64,000 nt of DNA, taken from positions 1 to 64,000 of the forward strand of contig NZ_JAQSDC010000050.1 of assembly GCF_029945705.1 (NCBI RefSeq), in the 5' to 3' direction. Shown piece after piece: positions 56,453 through 64,000 of this stretch. Every line of letters starts with the position of its first letter. Positions within the stretch are counted from its first letter, which is position 1. The notes below the pieces were generated by a model. It was not told the origin of the DNA. It made no database searches and saw nothing but the letters and a program-made list of their open reading frames with translations. Both the position numbers and the translations under genes were made by a program. This DNA comes from Methylotenera sp. (lineage in GTDB: Bacteria > Pseudomonadota > Gammaproteobacteria > Burkholderiales > Methylophilaceae).

Positions 56453-57281
56453 TTTACATCATGACCAAGCCGCAGGGTTACGCCGCATTATGGCTGCACC
56501 AAAGCCAAGAGTAGTGTCGATTATTTCTGCTGCGAACACTCAAGATCAACCACGCATGATGACTAATTTAGCCGCTTCAATATTCGACCAAGGCAGTGAT
56601 GTACTGGTGGTGCATGCATCTCAAGATTCACGTGAAGTGAAGTATGGCATAGACAAATCACCTTCATTATTCGATGTGATTGTTGAGATGAATAGCGAAG
56701 TACTCTCTATATCTGACGCCATTAGCAGCACTAGCTATGGCTTTAATGTAGGTAAGCTTATGCAAAAACATCAATTTAACCTCGCGATGGATAGTGATGA
56801 ATCTGAGCTTACCAATCAACTTCTTAACGAGTTAGCCCATCAATATGACATTGTGTTGGTAGATGCTACCTTGAACAAAGATAAGTTACTTCCACTTAAA
56901 ATTCTGAACAATGGCGAAATTATCATTCAATTAACACGTCAGCCAGAATCTATTACCAACGCATACGCACTCATCAAACAAATTTGCAGTGAGCTTGGCA
57001 GACGCTCTTTCGGCATTATTGTAGACAACGCGACTGATGCTCAGGCGCAAATTGTATTCCGTAATATATCGCAAGTTGCACGACGTTTCATGCAAATTGA
57101 ACTAGAGTTTTTTGGCTCTATTCCGAGCGATGACCACCTTAGCCGCGCTGCTAAACTTGGTCGTTCAGTGATTGATGCATTTCCATTAGCAAACGCTTCA
57201 ACCGCTTTCAAGCAGATTGCGCAACGATTAGATTACAAACAGGATAGCGCCGCCATCAACAACATGGCATCTATCATTTAG
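56445..57281 (+). CDS. flhG: FlhG/FleN-like protein lacking the P-loop
   Basis: A 278-residue MinD-like protein. The N-terminus keeps the FlhF-activating motif DQAAGLR (7-13). Where FlhG has the deviant Walker A GKGGVGKT, this protein reads SIISAANTQDQPRMMT (25-40) with no glycine cluster and no lysine, so ATP binding of the usual kind should be lost. The later MinD elements DIVLVDATLNKDKLL and FGIIVDNATDAQAQ remain. It probably still regulates FlhF GTPase activity but not through an ATP-driven membrane cycle. Position between flhF and fliA supports the identity. Confidence 0.85.
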   Translation: MSNLHHDQAAGLRRIMAAPKPRVVSIISAANTQDQPRMMTNLAASIFDQGSDVLVVHASQDSREVKYGIDKSPSLFDVIVEMNSEVLSISDAISSTSYGFNVGKLMQKHQFNLAMDSDESELTNQLLNELAHQYDIVLVDATLNKDKLLPLKILNNGEIIIQLTRQPESITNAYALIKQICSELGRRSFGIIVDNATDAQAQIVFRNISQVARRFMQIELEFFGSIPSDDHLSRAAKLGRSVIDAFPLANASTAFKQIAQRLDYKQDSAAINNMASII

Positions 57282-57295
57282 GCTAAAGGTTCACT

Positions 57296-58030
57296 ATGTA
57301 TACCATTCATGGAAAAAAAGACCAGAAAGACGAGCTGCTGAACAAGCATGCCGTTTTGGTTAAAAAGCTCGCCTATCAGCTTAAAGCCAAACTGCCACCA
57401 AGTGTTGAACTAGACGACTTAATTCAAGCTGGTATGATGGGTTTACTCGACGCGATTAATCGCTACGAAGATACGCATGGCGCACAGTTTGAAACCTATG
57501 CGGCACAGAGAATCCGCGGCTCTATGCTAGACGAGCTACGCAGTGCCGATTGGCTGCCGCGCAGTGTACGCAAGAGCATGCGTGATGTAGAAGTCGCCAT
57601 AAGTCAGCTAGAACAACAGTTAGGTAAGCCTCCATCAGAAAATGAAGTAGCTAAAAAACTACAACTTTCATTGAATGATTATCACGAGATGCTTGGTGAT
57701 TGCAGCGGTCATCAACTGATTTACTATGAAGATTTTCATGAGTCAGAGAATGGTGAGCATTTTCTTGATCGCTTTAATGCTGATAGCAAAGGCGACCCCA
57801 TTAAAGCTCTGCTTGATACTGACTTCCGTGATGCTTTGGTAAGTGCGATTACCGCATTACCTGAGCGTGAAAAAATACTGATGGGGCTGTATTACGAACA
57901 GGAGCTGAACTTAAAAGAAATAGGTGCGGTGATGAACGTTTCTGAATCACGCGTTTGCCAATTACACAGCCAGGCGGTTGCTAGGCTGCGTTCTAATCTA
58001 AAAGAGAAATCATGGACTGGAGCAGTTTAG
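57296..58030 (+). CDS. fliA: Flagellar sigma factor FliA (sigma-28)
   Basis: A 244-residue sigma factor. Region 2 has LDDLIQAGMMGLLDAINRYEDTHGAQFETYAAQRIRGSMLDELR, region 3 has RSVRKSMRDVEVAI, and region 4 has LPEREKILMGLYYEQELNLKEIGAVMNVSESRVCQLHSQA. It directs late flagellar and chemotaxis transcription and is normally held by FlgM, which is not in the window. One consensus FliA promoter is present at 51396-51422. The gene overlaps motC by 19 bp. Confidence 0.96.
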   Translation: MYTIHGKKDQKDELLNKHAVLVKKLAYQLKAKLPPSVELDDLIQAGMMGLLDAINRYEDTHGAQFETYAAQRIRGSMLDELRSADWLPRSVRKSMRDVEVAISQLEQQLGKPPSENEVAKKLQLSLNDYHEMLGDCSGHQLIYYEDFHESENGEHFLDRFNADSKGDPIKALLDTDFRDALVSAITALPEREKILMGLYYEQELNLKEIGAVMNVSESRVCQLHSQAVARLRSNLKEKSWTGAV

Positions 58031-58752
58031 GTGGTTTAGTGCTTGCCTTAATCGGCATATTACTCGGACAAGCCATTGAAGGTGGGCAAATAAGCTCGCT
58101 CATACAGCCTGCTGCATTCTTGATTGTGATGTGTGGAACATTTGGTGCGGTATTACTACAAACGAATTTAAACTGCTTTATCGCTGGCTTGAAAATGGTA
58201 CGCCAAGTATTTTCTCCACCGTTAGATGATAGGCAAGCACTTGCCAATCGCATCATTCTTTGGAGCAACTTTGCTCGCAAAGAAGGTATTTTCATGCTGG
58301 AAACTTACTTAAAAAAAGAAACCGAACCTTTTATTCAAAAAGGTCTAAAACTGATGATAGATGGCACGCCGCCAGAGAAAATTCGGCAGGTGATTGCTAT
58401 TGATATGCACTTTTTTGAGATTCAAGAGCGTAATGCTGCAAAAATTTGGAGTGCCGCTGGCGGCTATGCTCCGACTGTTGGTATTTTGGGTGCTGTGCTT
58501 GGCTTAATTCATGTGATGGAAAATTTATCTGATCCAAGCAGACTAGGCAGTGGCATTGCCGTGGCATTTGTTGCCACAATTTACGGTGTAGGCTTAGCCA
58601 ATTTGGTGTTCTTACCTATTTCAAACAAGCTTAAAGGTTTGATTCAGCATGAAATGATGCGCAGAGAAATGCTGTTAAACGCATGGGTTTCTATCGCAAG
58701 TGGTGATCACCCTAGAGTCGTTGAAGAGCGATTACTGGCCTATCTACGTTAG
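58012..58752 (+). CDS. motC: Second stator subunit, MotC (MotA family)
   Basis: A 246-residue MotA-like membrane protein with four membrane segments; conserved parts are GQAIEGGQISSLIQPAAFLIVMCGTFGA, WSAAGGYAPTVGILGAVLGLIHVM and GVGLANLVFLPISNKL. It is shorter than the MotA at 47913 and clearly a separate lineage, resembling the motCD/pomAB-type stators of Pseudomonas. It begins inside fliA, which implies coupled translation. Confidence 0.92.
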   Translation: MDWSSLGGLVLALIGILLGQAIEGGQISSLIQPAAFLIVMCGTFGAVLLQTNLNCFIAGLKMVRQVFSPPLDDRQALANRIILWSNFARKEGIFMLETYLKKETEPFIQKGLKLMIDGTPPEKIRQVIAIDMHFFEIQERNAAKIWSAAGGYAPTVGILGAVLGLIHVMENLSDPSRLGSGIAVAFVATIYGVGLANLVFLPISNKLKGLIQHEMMRREMLLNAWVSIASGDHPRVVEERLLAYLR

Positions 58753-58777
58753 TCTATTTTAGATAAATACCAGCACT

Positions 58778-59596
58778 ATGTTAATCAGAAGAAAACCCCT
58801 AGACGATGACGACGAGAACCCAGACCGCTGGCTGGTCTCTTATGCGGACTTTATCACGCTACTATTCGCATTTTTTGTGGTGATGTATTCAATTTCATCA
58901 GTCAATCAAGGTAAATACAACGAACTGATGTCCTCTATGGGCACTGCATTTACGGGTGATAGTGGTGCTGGACATTTAAAGACCAATGGAAGTCTTAATC
59001 CTAATATCAAGAGCAATGCTCAAAATCAGGCAGGCTCTCTGATTAAGCCGCTACCGCTGACCTATCTTTACAATGAAAAAATGCGTCGGGAACGCGAGTC
59101 AATGACGACTATGGGTATAGACTTGGCTAACAAGCTCTCGCCTTTGATTAACGAAGGTAAGGTTCGCGTGATGCAAAACAACCGCGGTATTCGTATCGAC
59201 ATCAATGACAGCTTGTTATTCACACCAGGTTCAGCCGAGCTTGCTGCTGCAGCGTCAACAGTAATAAATGAAATTGCACCCATGATAAAAGATAATGACC
59301 GCCTGATTCAAGTGGAAGGCCACACGGATAATATTGCCATTCACAATGATCTATTCTATTCAAACTGGGAGCTTTCCGCCGTGCGTGCAAGTAGCGTAGT
59401 GAGAATGTTAAGTGATATAGGGGTTGCGGAGGCCAGATTAAGCGCATTAGGCTTTGGTGCTACTCAGCCTATCACCGAGAATAATACAGAACTAGGACGC
59501 GCTAAAAATCGTCGAGTGTCGATTATGATTCTCTATGCCTCACCTAATCAAAATGATGCTGCATTAGAAATCATACCTAAAACCATCACCAAGTAA
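58778..59596 (+). CDS. motD: Second stator subunit, MotD (MotB family)
   Basis: A 272-residue MotB-like protein: acidic N-terminus (LDDDDENPDRW), a membrane segment with the ion-carrying Asp24 in SYADFITLLFAFFVVMYSI, and an OmpA-like domain with VEGHTDNIAIHNDLFYSNWELSAVRASSVVRML. It pairs with MotC. It is the last gene of the flhB-to-motD operon, followed by a hairpin at 59602-59624. Confidence 0.93.
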   Translation: MLIRRKPLDDDDENPDRWLVSYADFITLLFAFFVVMYSISSVNQGKYNELMSSMGTAFTGDSGAGHLKTNGSLNPNIKSNAQNQAGSLIKPLPLTYLYNEKMRRERESMTTMGIDLANKLSPLINEGKVRVMQNNRGIRIDINDSLLFTPGSAELAAAASTVINEIAPMIKDNDRLIQVEGHTDNIAIHNDLFYSNWELSAVRASSVVRMLSDIGVAEARLSALGFGATQPITENNTELGRAKNRRVSIMILYASPNQNDAALEIIPKTITK

Positions 59597-59601
59597 GGCC
59601 G

Positions 59602-59624
59602 ACAGTTATAGGTGAAATAACTGT
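59602..59624. terminator. Candidate hairpin between convergent genes
   Basis: ACAGTTAT (59602-59609) and ATAACTGT (59617-59624) with a seven-base loop, between the motD stop and the stop of the minus-strand GGDEF-EAL gene. The T-run is short, so the call is tentative. Confidence 0.4.
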
Positions 59625-59632
59625 TTACCTAG

Positions 59633-62600
59633 TTAATGAGACTTAAGAAGCACTTCAAACTGCTCGATAGGCACTGGTCTGCCAAAGAAATAACCTTGGT
59701 AATGTGTACATCCATTGTTCAGCAGTAACCCTTGTTGCTCTTCAGTTTCCACACCTTCGGCAATGACGTTTAAATTAAGCGTATGCGCCATGGCAACAAT
59801 CGTTCGAACAATCGCTTGGTCACTGCTATCCACGGCAATATCACGTACAAATGACTGGTCAATTTTCAGCTGATACAAAGGCAAGCGTTTAAGATACTGC
59901 AATGAAGAATAACCCGTGCCAAAATCATCTAAGGAGAAGCGAATGCCCACCTCTTTTAACCTATTCATGGTGGTCACGGTATCTTCAATATTGTCTAGCA
60001 ACATGCTCTCTGTAAGCTCTAACTTAAGCAGCATGGGGTTAACATCGTAACGCAGCACTGCTTCATGCACCTGATTAACGAAATCAGTTTGTCTGAACTG
60101 TTTAGCACTCACATTAATGGATAAAGTAAGCGCATTCGTCATCACGTCTTGTTTCCACATTTTAAGTTGATGACATGCCGTTTCCAACACCCACTGCCCT
60201 ATTGGTAGAATCAAACCCGTTTCTTCAGCTAGCGGAATAAAATGGAAAGGTGAAACTAAGCCATGCTCGGGATGCAGCCAACGAATAAGCGCCTCCGCTC
60301 CCATCGGTCTACCAGACACATCTACCTGAATCTGGTAATACAAATGAAGCTGCTGTTTGTCTATAGCTTTACGCAACTCACGCTCTAGGTCTACTCGAGT
60401 ATTAATCACTTCTTGCATTTTGGGGTCAAAAAACCGTATGGTATTGCGGCCAGCTTTTTTCGCCTGATACATGGCAATATCCGCATGTTTCAACAATTCT
60501 TCTTGTGACTGATTATGGTTGCTAAATAATGCCACGCCTATACTCGGTGTGCAGTGATACTCATGTTGACCAAGTTGATAGGCTTGATTCAAAGAAGCTA
60601 GAATTTTTTCACCGATAGCCTCAACCTGAGTCGCAGCTTCAGGTGCGTCTTCACTTAAGCTTTCCAGTAAAACCACGTACTCATCACCACCTAAACGAGC
60701 AACAGTATCACCCTCTCGTACGCAACTGACCAAGCGCTCGGCAACTTGTTGCAGCAGTAAGTCACCAACATCATGGCCTAGCGAGTCATTCAGAGTTTTG
60801 AAGTGATCCAAGTCTAAAAACAATACCGCGCCATCTTGGCCAGTACGTGCATTAAATACCAAAGCCTGATTAAGTATATCCACCATGAGCCGCCTATTAG
60901 GCAAGCCGGTCAAAGAGTCATAAAAAGCCAGATGTTTAATTTCTTCGGCGGCAGCTTTATTCATGGTGATGTCGGTTAACGTGGCCACATGGTTGGTCAC
61001 AACACCGTTGGCATTTTTAACTACGGTCACAGTCAAATGTTGCGGGAAAACTTCACCATTTTTACGTCGGTTATAGACTTCTCCTGCCCAATGCCCTGTA
61101 GCATGCACACATTCCCACATGGCATCATAAAAACCTTCGCTGTGTTGGCTAGAGCTTAATAACCTCGGTGTATGCCCTACCGCCTCTTCCGTGGTGTAGC
61201 CAGTAATATCACAAAACGCTTGATTGACTTTCAGGATGATATTTTTTGCATCCGTCACCATCATGCCTTCTTGCGACTCAAAAGCAATTGAGGCAATACG
61301 CAGGTCATCTTCAGCCTGCTTACGCTCAATGGCAATACTCGCCAAATTGGCAGATTGTTCAATCAACGTAATATCTCTTTGCGTTGGCGTATTAGGGTTC
61401 CGATGGTAGATAGCAAATGTTCCTAGTATTTTGCCAGTGGGCGCAAAAATAGGCTGCGACCAACAAGCTGCCAAACCAGAATTAAGTGCTAACTCTCGAT
61501 AGCCCTCCCAATAAGGATGCGTTGCTATATCTTCAACGATGACAAGCTCACCAGTAAACGCCGCAGTTCCACAAGACCCAACACCCATGCCAATTTCATT
61601 GCCATCAATCGCCGCATTATAGAATGTAGGCAAACTTGGCGCAGCTGTGTTACATAGACGCTTACCTTCTGCATCAAGCAACAAAATGCTGCACAGCATC
61701 TCAGGGTTAAATTGTTCTACGCCAAGCACAATCGCTTCAAGAATATCTTGCAATGTTAAGTCAGCAATCAAAAGCTCTAATACATGACTACGAAACTGCT
61801 CAAACATTTCGGCATGTTTGCGATCATTAATATCACGTGCAAAGCCAACCGTGCCAACGACTTCACCATCTATGGTGACTGGTGATTTATAAATTTCATA
61901 CCATTTCTTACGATTATTAATCTCCAAAAGCTCTTCTGAAGCCTTTGGCACACCGTTTCTTAATACCTCAATATCATCCGCGCGATATTTTTTCGCTTGC
62001 TCTTTGGGCCATACATCTAGGTCAGTTAAGCCTAGCAGTAAAGTTTCTGAGTCATAACCGCTTGCTTGAGTAAAAGATTGATTAACCGCAAGGTAACGAT
62101 GTTTTTTATCTTTCAACCAAACCATAAATGGGAAGTTATCTAACAATGAGCGCTGATAACTTTCGCGTAGTTGCATCAACTCTTCAGCTTGTTTGAGTTG
62201 AGTTACATCTTCAAGCGTCACGCGCAATATGGGCTGATCTTCATCATCATCCATACGTAAACAATGTAAATTTGCATTGAATATAGCACCATCTGCGCTA
62301 GCAAGCTTGAGTGACAAGGTGAGTTCTTCGCCACCTTGCTGCGCTTTAATCATAGTAAACTGGCGACGCCAAAAACCTTTGTCGTCTTCTACGACAAATT
62401 CCTCAAATCGATGTTGATTAATATCTTTACGTTGCAAGCCTAACATAGCGGTCACTTTCCAATTGACCTCGGTAATCATGCCGTGCTGAGTAATAGACAA
62501 ATAACCAATAGGCGCAAATTCATATAAATCGACATAGCGCTCGTGGGATTCTAACAACTCAAATTGCATCCGTTTTAGCTTTTCTTCAGCAAGTTTACGC

Positions 62601-64000
62601 TCGGTAATATCGATTTGCGTACCAATCATGCGTAAAGGCCTACCGTCCTCACTACGACTCACCAGTATGCCGCGACTCAACATCCATTTGTACTCGCCGT
62701 CTTTACACCTAATGCGATACTCAACCATGTAAATTTCTGTTTTACCTTCAAGGTAAGCATAGCCAGCTGATAAAACTCGTGGCTTATCTTCAGGGTGAAT
62801 GAGCGCTCTCCACTCATCGCGCGTAGGCAAAATCTCACTTGGTTCGTAGCCGAGCATTTCTGCCCAACGCTTAGAGTAAGTCGCCTCCTCAGTCTGAACG
62901 TTCACATCCCATACGCCATCGCCTGAGCCCTCGATGGCAAATTTTGAGCGATACTCGCTTTCAATTAAAGCTTCCTCAATTTTCTTACGCTCAGTAATAT
63001 CAAGTACAGTCCCCACATAATAGCTAACGTGACCAAGCACGTCTTTTACTGCAGTTAGTGTGAGCTGACCAGGATAGATGTCGCCATTTTTACGCGTATT
63101 CCAAACCTCACCACTCCATGTACCAACCTCATTAATTGTCGTCCACATGGCGTTATAAAAAGCCGCATCATGTTTATCCGATTTAAGTATATCGATAGAC
63201 TGACCAACAACCTCTTCAACAGAATATCCAGTGCTTTTGGTAAATTCAGTATTCACCCTCACAATTTTCCGTTTAGCATCGGCGATAATGATACTTTGCT
63301 GTGATTCAAAAGCTGTGGCGGCGATACTCAACTCAATTTCTACCTGCTTACGCTTACTAATATCGGTACTGGTGCCGATCATGCGTAATGGCTTACCTTG
63401 CTGATCGCGGCTCACGACCATACCGCGACCTAGTATCCATTTGTAGCTTCCATCTTTACACAGTATTCGACACTCAACTCTATATATGGAAGTTTTTCCA
63501 GCTAGATATAAAAGCATCTCTTTCTCAACGCGTGCTTTATCATCAGGATGAAATCGGTTTTCCCAGGCTTCACCCGTTGGAAGCACATCAAATGCTGCAT
63601 AACCCAGTATTTCTTTCCAGCGTGCACTATGCTCTATCGTATTGGATTGAATATCCCAATCCCAAACGCCATCACCAGAACCTTCAATCGCAAATTTCCA
63701 GCGATCATCTTTCGCTTTCAGATCAACTCCTAACTGCTTACGCAGACTAATATCACTTGCCGTGCCAACCATACGCAACGGTTTGCCATTAACACTTCTG
63801 TCTAATACGATGCCACGATCATGTATCCACTTGTAACTACTATTTTTACCAAGTATCCTATACTCGCAATCATACGTTGGCGTGTCGCCATCAAGGCAGC
63901 TTTGTAAGTTGGCAAGTACAGCAGCCTTATCATCTGGATGAATGCGGGATTCCCACTCATCCAGCTTATGATTAAGCTCGTCTTCAGCATAACCTATGAT
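59633..64000 (-). CDS. PAS/GAF/GGDEF/EAL cyclic-di-GMP protein, 5' end outside the window
   Basis: The frame is open to the right edge, so at least 1455 residues are present and the start is missing. Several PAS_3/PAS domains (about 1-730, repeated WDWDIQSN and GDGVWDVN starts, each closed by a DISxRK/DITERK motif), a GAF domain (about 735-900, GMGVGSCGTAAF), another PAS (about 910-1030), a GGDEF domain with active-site GGDEY (about 1103) and an EAL domain with EALIRW (about 1237) and DDFGTGYSSL. Both motifs look intact, so synthesis and hydrolysis of cyclic-di-GMP are both possible. No membrane segment is visible in this part. It likely tunes motility or biofilm formation. Confidence 0.92.
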   Translation of the reverse strand: MIGYAEDELNHKLDEWESRIHPDDKAAVLANLQSCLDGDTPTYDCEYRILGKNSSYKWIHDRGIVLDRSVNGKPLRMVGTASDISLRKQLGVDLKAKDDRWKFAIEGSGDGVWDWDIQSNTIEHSARWKEILGYAAFDVLPTGEAWENRFHPDDKARVEKEMLLYLAGKTSIYRVECRILCKDGSYKWILGRGMVVSRDQQGKPLRMIGTSTDISKRKQVEIELSIAATAFESQQSIIIADAKRKIVRVNTEFTKSTGYSVEEVVGQSIDILKSDKHDAAFYNAMWTTINEVGTWSGEVWNTRKNGDIYPGQLTLTAVKDVLGHVSYYVGTVLDITERKKIEEALIESEYRSKFAIEGSGDGVWDVNVQTEEATYSKRWAEMLGYEPSEILPTRDEWRALIHPEDKPRVLSAGYAYLEGKTEIYMVEYRIRCKDGEYKWMLSRGILVSRSEDGRPLRMIGTQIDITERKLAEEKLKRMQFELLESHERYVDLYEFAPIGYLSITQHGMITEVNWKVTAMLGLQRKDINQHRFEEFVVEDDKGFWRRQFTMIKAQQGGEELTLSLKLASADGAIFNANLHCLRMDDDEDQPILRVTLEDVTQLKQAEELMQLRESYQRSLLDNFPFMVWLKDKKHRYLAVNQSFTQASGYDSETLLLGLTDLDVWPKEQAKKYRADDIEVLRNGVPKASEELLEINNRKKWYEIYKSPVTIDGEVVGTVGFARDINDRKHAEMFEQFRSHVLELLIADLTLQDILEAIVLGVEQFNPEMLCSILLLDAEGKRLCNTAAPSLPTFYNAAIDGNEIGMGVGSCGTAAFTGELVIVEDIATHPYWEGYRELALNSGLAACWSQPIFAPTGKILGTFAIYHRNPNTPTQRDITLIEQSANLASIAIERKQAEDDLRIASIAFESQEGMMVTDAKNIILKVNQAFCDITGYTTEEAVGHTPRLLSSSQHSEGFYDAMWECVHATGHWAGEVYNRRKNGEVFPQHLTVTVVKNANGVVTNHVATLTDITMNKAAAEEIKHLAFYDSLTGLPNRRLMVDILNQALVFNARTGQDGAVLFLDLDHFKTLNDSLGHDVGDLLLQQVAERLVSCVREGDTVARLGGDEYVVLLESLSEDAPEAATQVEAIGEKILASLNQAYQLGQHEYHCTPSIGVALFSNHNQSQEELLKHADIAMYQAKKAGRNTIRFFDPKMQEVINTRVDLERELRKAIDKQQLHLYYQIQVDVSGRPMGAEALIRWLHPEHGLVSPFHFIPLAEETGLILPIGQWVLETACHQLKMWKQDVMTNALTLSINVSAKQFRQTDFVNQVHEAVLRYDVNPMLLKLELTESMLLDNIEDTVTTMNRLKEVGIRFSLDDFGTGYSSLQYLKRLPLYQLKIDQSFVRDIAVDSSDQAIVRTIVAMAHTLNLNVIAEGVETEEQQGLLLNNGCTHYQGYFFGRPVPIEQFEVLLKSH

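Noticed and set aside
56445-57281. MinD cell-division protein
   Set aside because: Location between flhF and fliA and the N-terminal DQAxxLR motif identify the FlhG branch despite the missing P-loop.
1-64000. tRNA, rRNA, prophage or insertion sequence
   Set aside because: I saw no cloverleaf with CCA-adjacent arms, rRNA stretch, transposase or phage structural gene on either strand.

Overview
The window looks like the chromosome of a motile, Gram-negative betaproteobacterium with moderate-to-low GC. The combination of FlhDC with FlhF/FlhG, KdoO, a YhdP-nitrilase-TldD cluster and an AddAB-like pair (in place of RecBCD) fits Methylophilaceae (Methylotenera or Methylophilus). That assignment is inference from gene content and protein style; no 16S or other marker is present.

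Region 1 (1-4.3 kb) is part of a chromosomal integron cassette array. Nine attC-like sites in one orientation separate short cassettes. These carry unknown proteins, a BrnT/BrnA toxin-antitoxin pair, lipoproteins, a frameshifted membrane protein and one cassette with no reading frame. The attC sites are nearly identical on the left and decay to the right, so the integrase end should lie to the left, outside the window.

Region 2 (4.3-7.1 kb) is an envelope-stress module. A CpxA/CpxR-like pair is divergent from a Spy/CpxP-like periplasmic protein, with a perfect CpxR-type box in the shared promoter region.

Region 3 (7.1-29.1 kb) holds housekeeping genes: an unknown protein, the ABC-F ATPase YheS, then yhdP, a nitrilase, tldD, kdoO, mfd and a DedA protein, and on the other strand an AddAB-like helicase/nuclease pair. 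A lone integron-type cassette with an Mrr-like PD-(D/E)xK nuclease sits between the DedA gene and the helicase, 17 kb from the array.

Region 4 (29.2-51.4 kb, minus strand) is a chemotaxis and motility cluster. Read in the direction of transcription it runs flhD, flhC, a membrane methyltransferase, motA, motB, a CheZ-like phosphatase, cheY, cheA, cheW and one chemoreceptor, then a small secreted protein and three more chemoreceptors. The core order resembles the enterobacterial flhDC-motAB-cheAW-mcp arrangement. All four receptors end in a W-x-x-F tail of the kind that tethers CheR/CheB, but cheR and cheB are not in the window. A consensus sigma-28 promoter points at flhD.

Region 5 (51.7-59.6 kb, plus strand) is a tightly overlapping operon flhB-flhA-flhF-flhG-fliA-motC-motD. 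It encodes the export gate, flagellar placement and number control, sigma-28 and a second stator. The FlhG-like protein keeps the FlhF-activating motif but has lost its ATPase P-loop. The window ends inside a large PAS/GAF/GGDEF/EAL protein on the minus strand. REP-like palindromes with a GTAG head occur at three places in regions 4 and 5.
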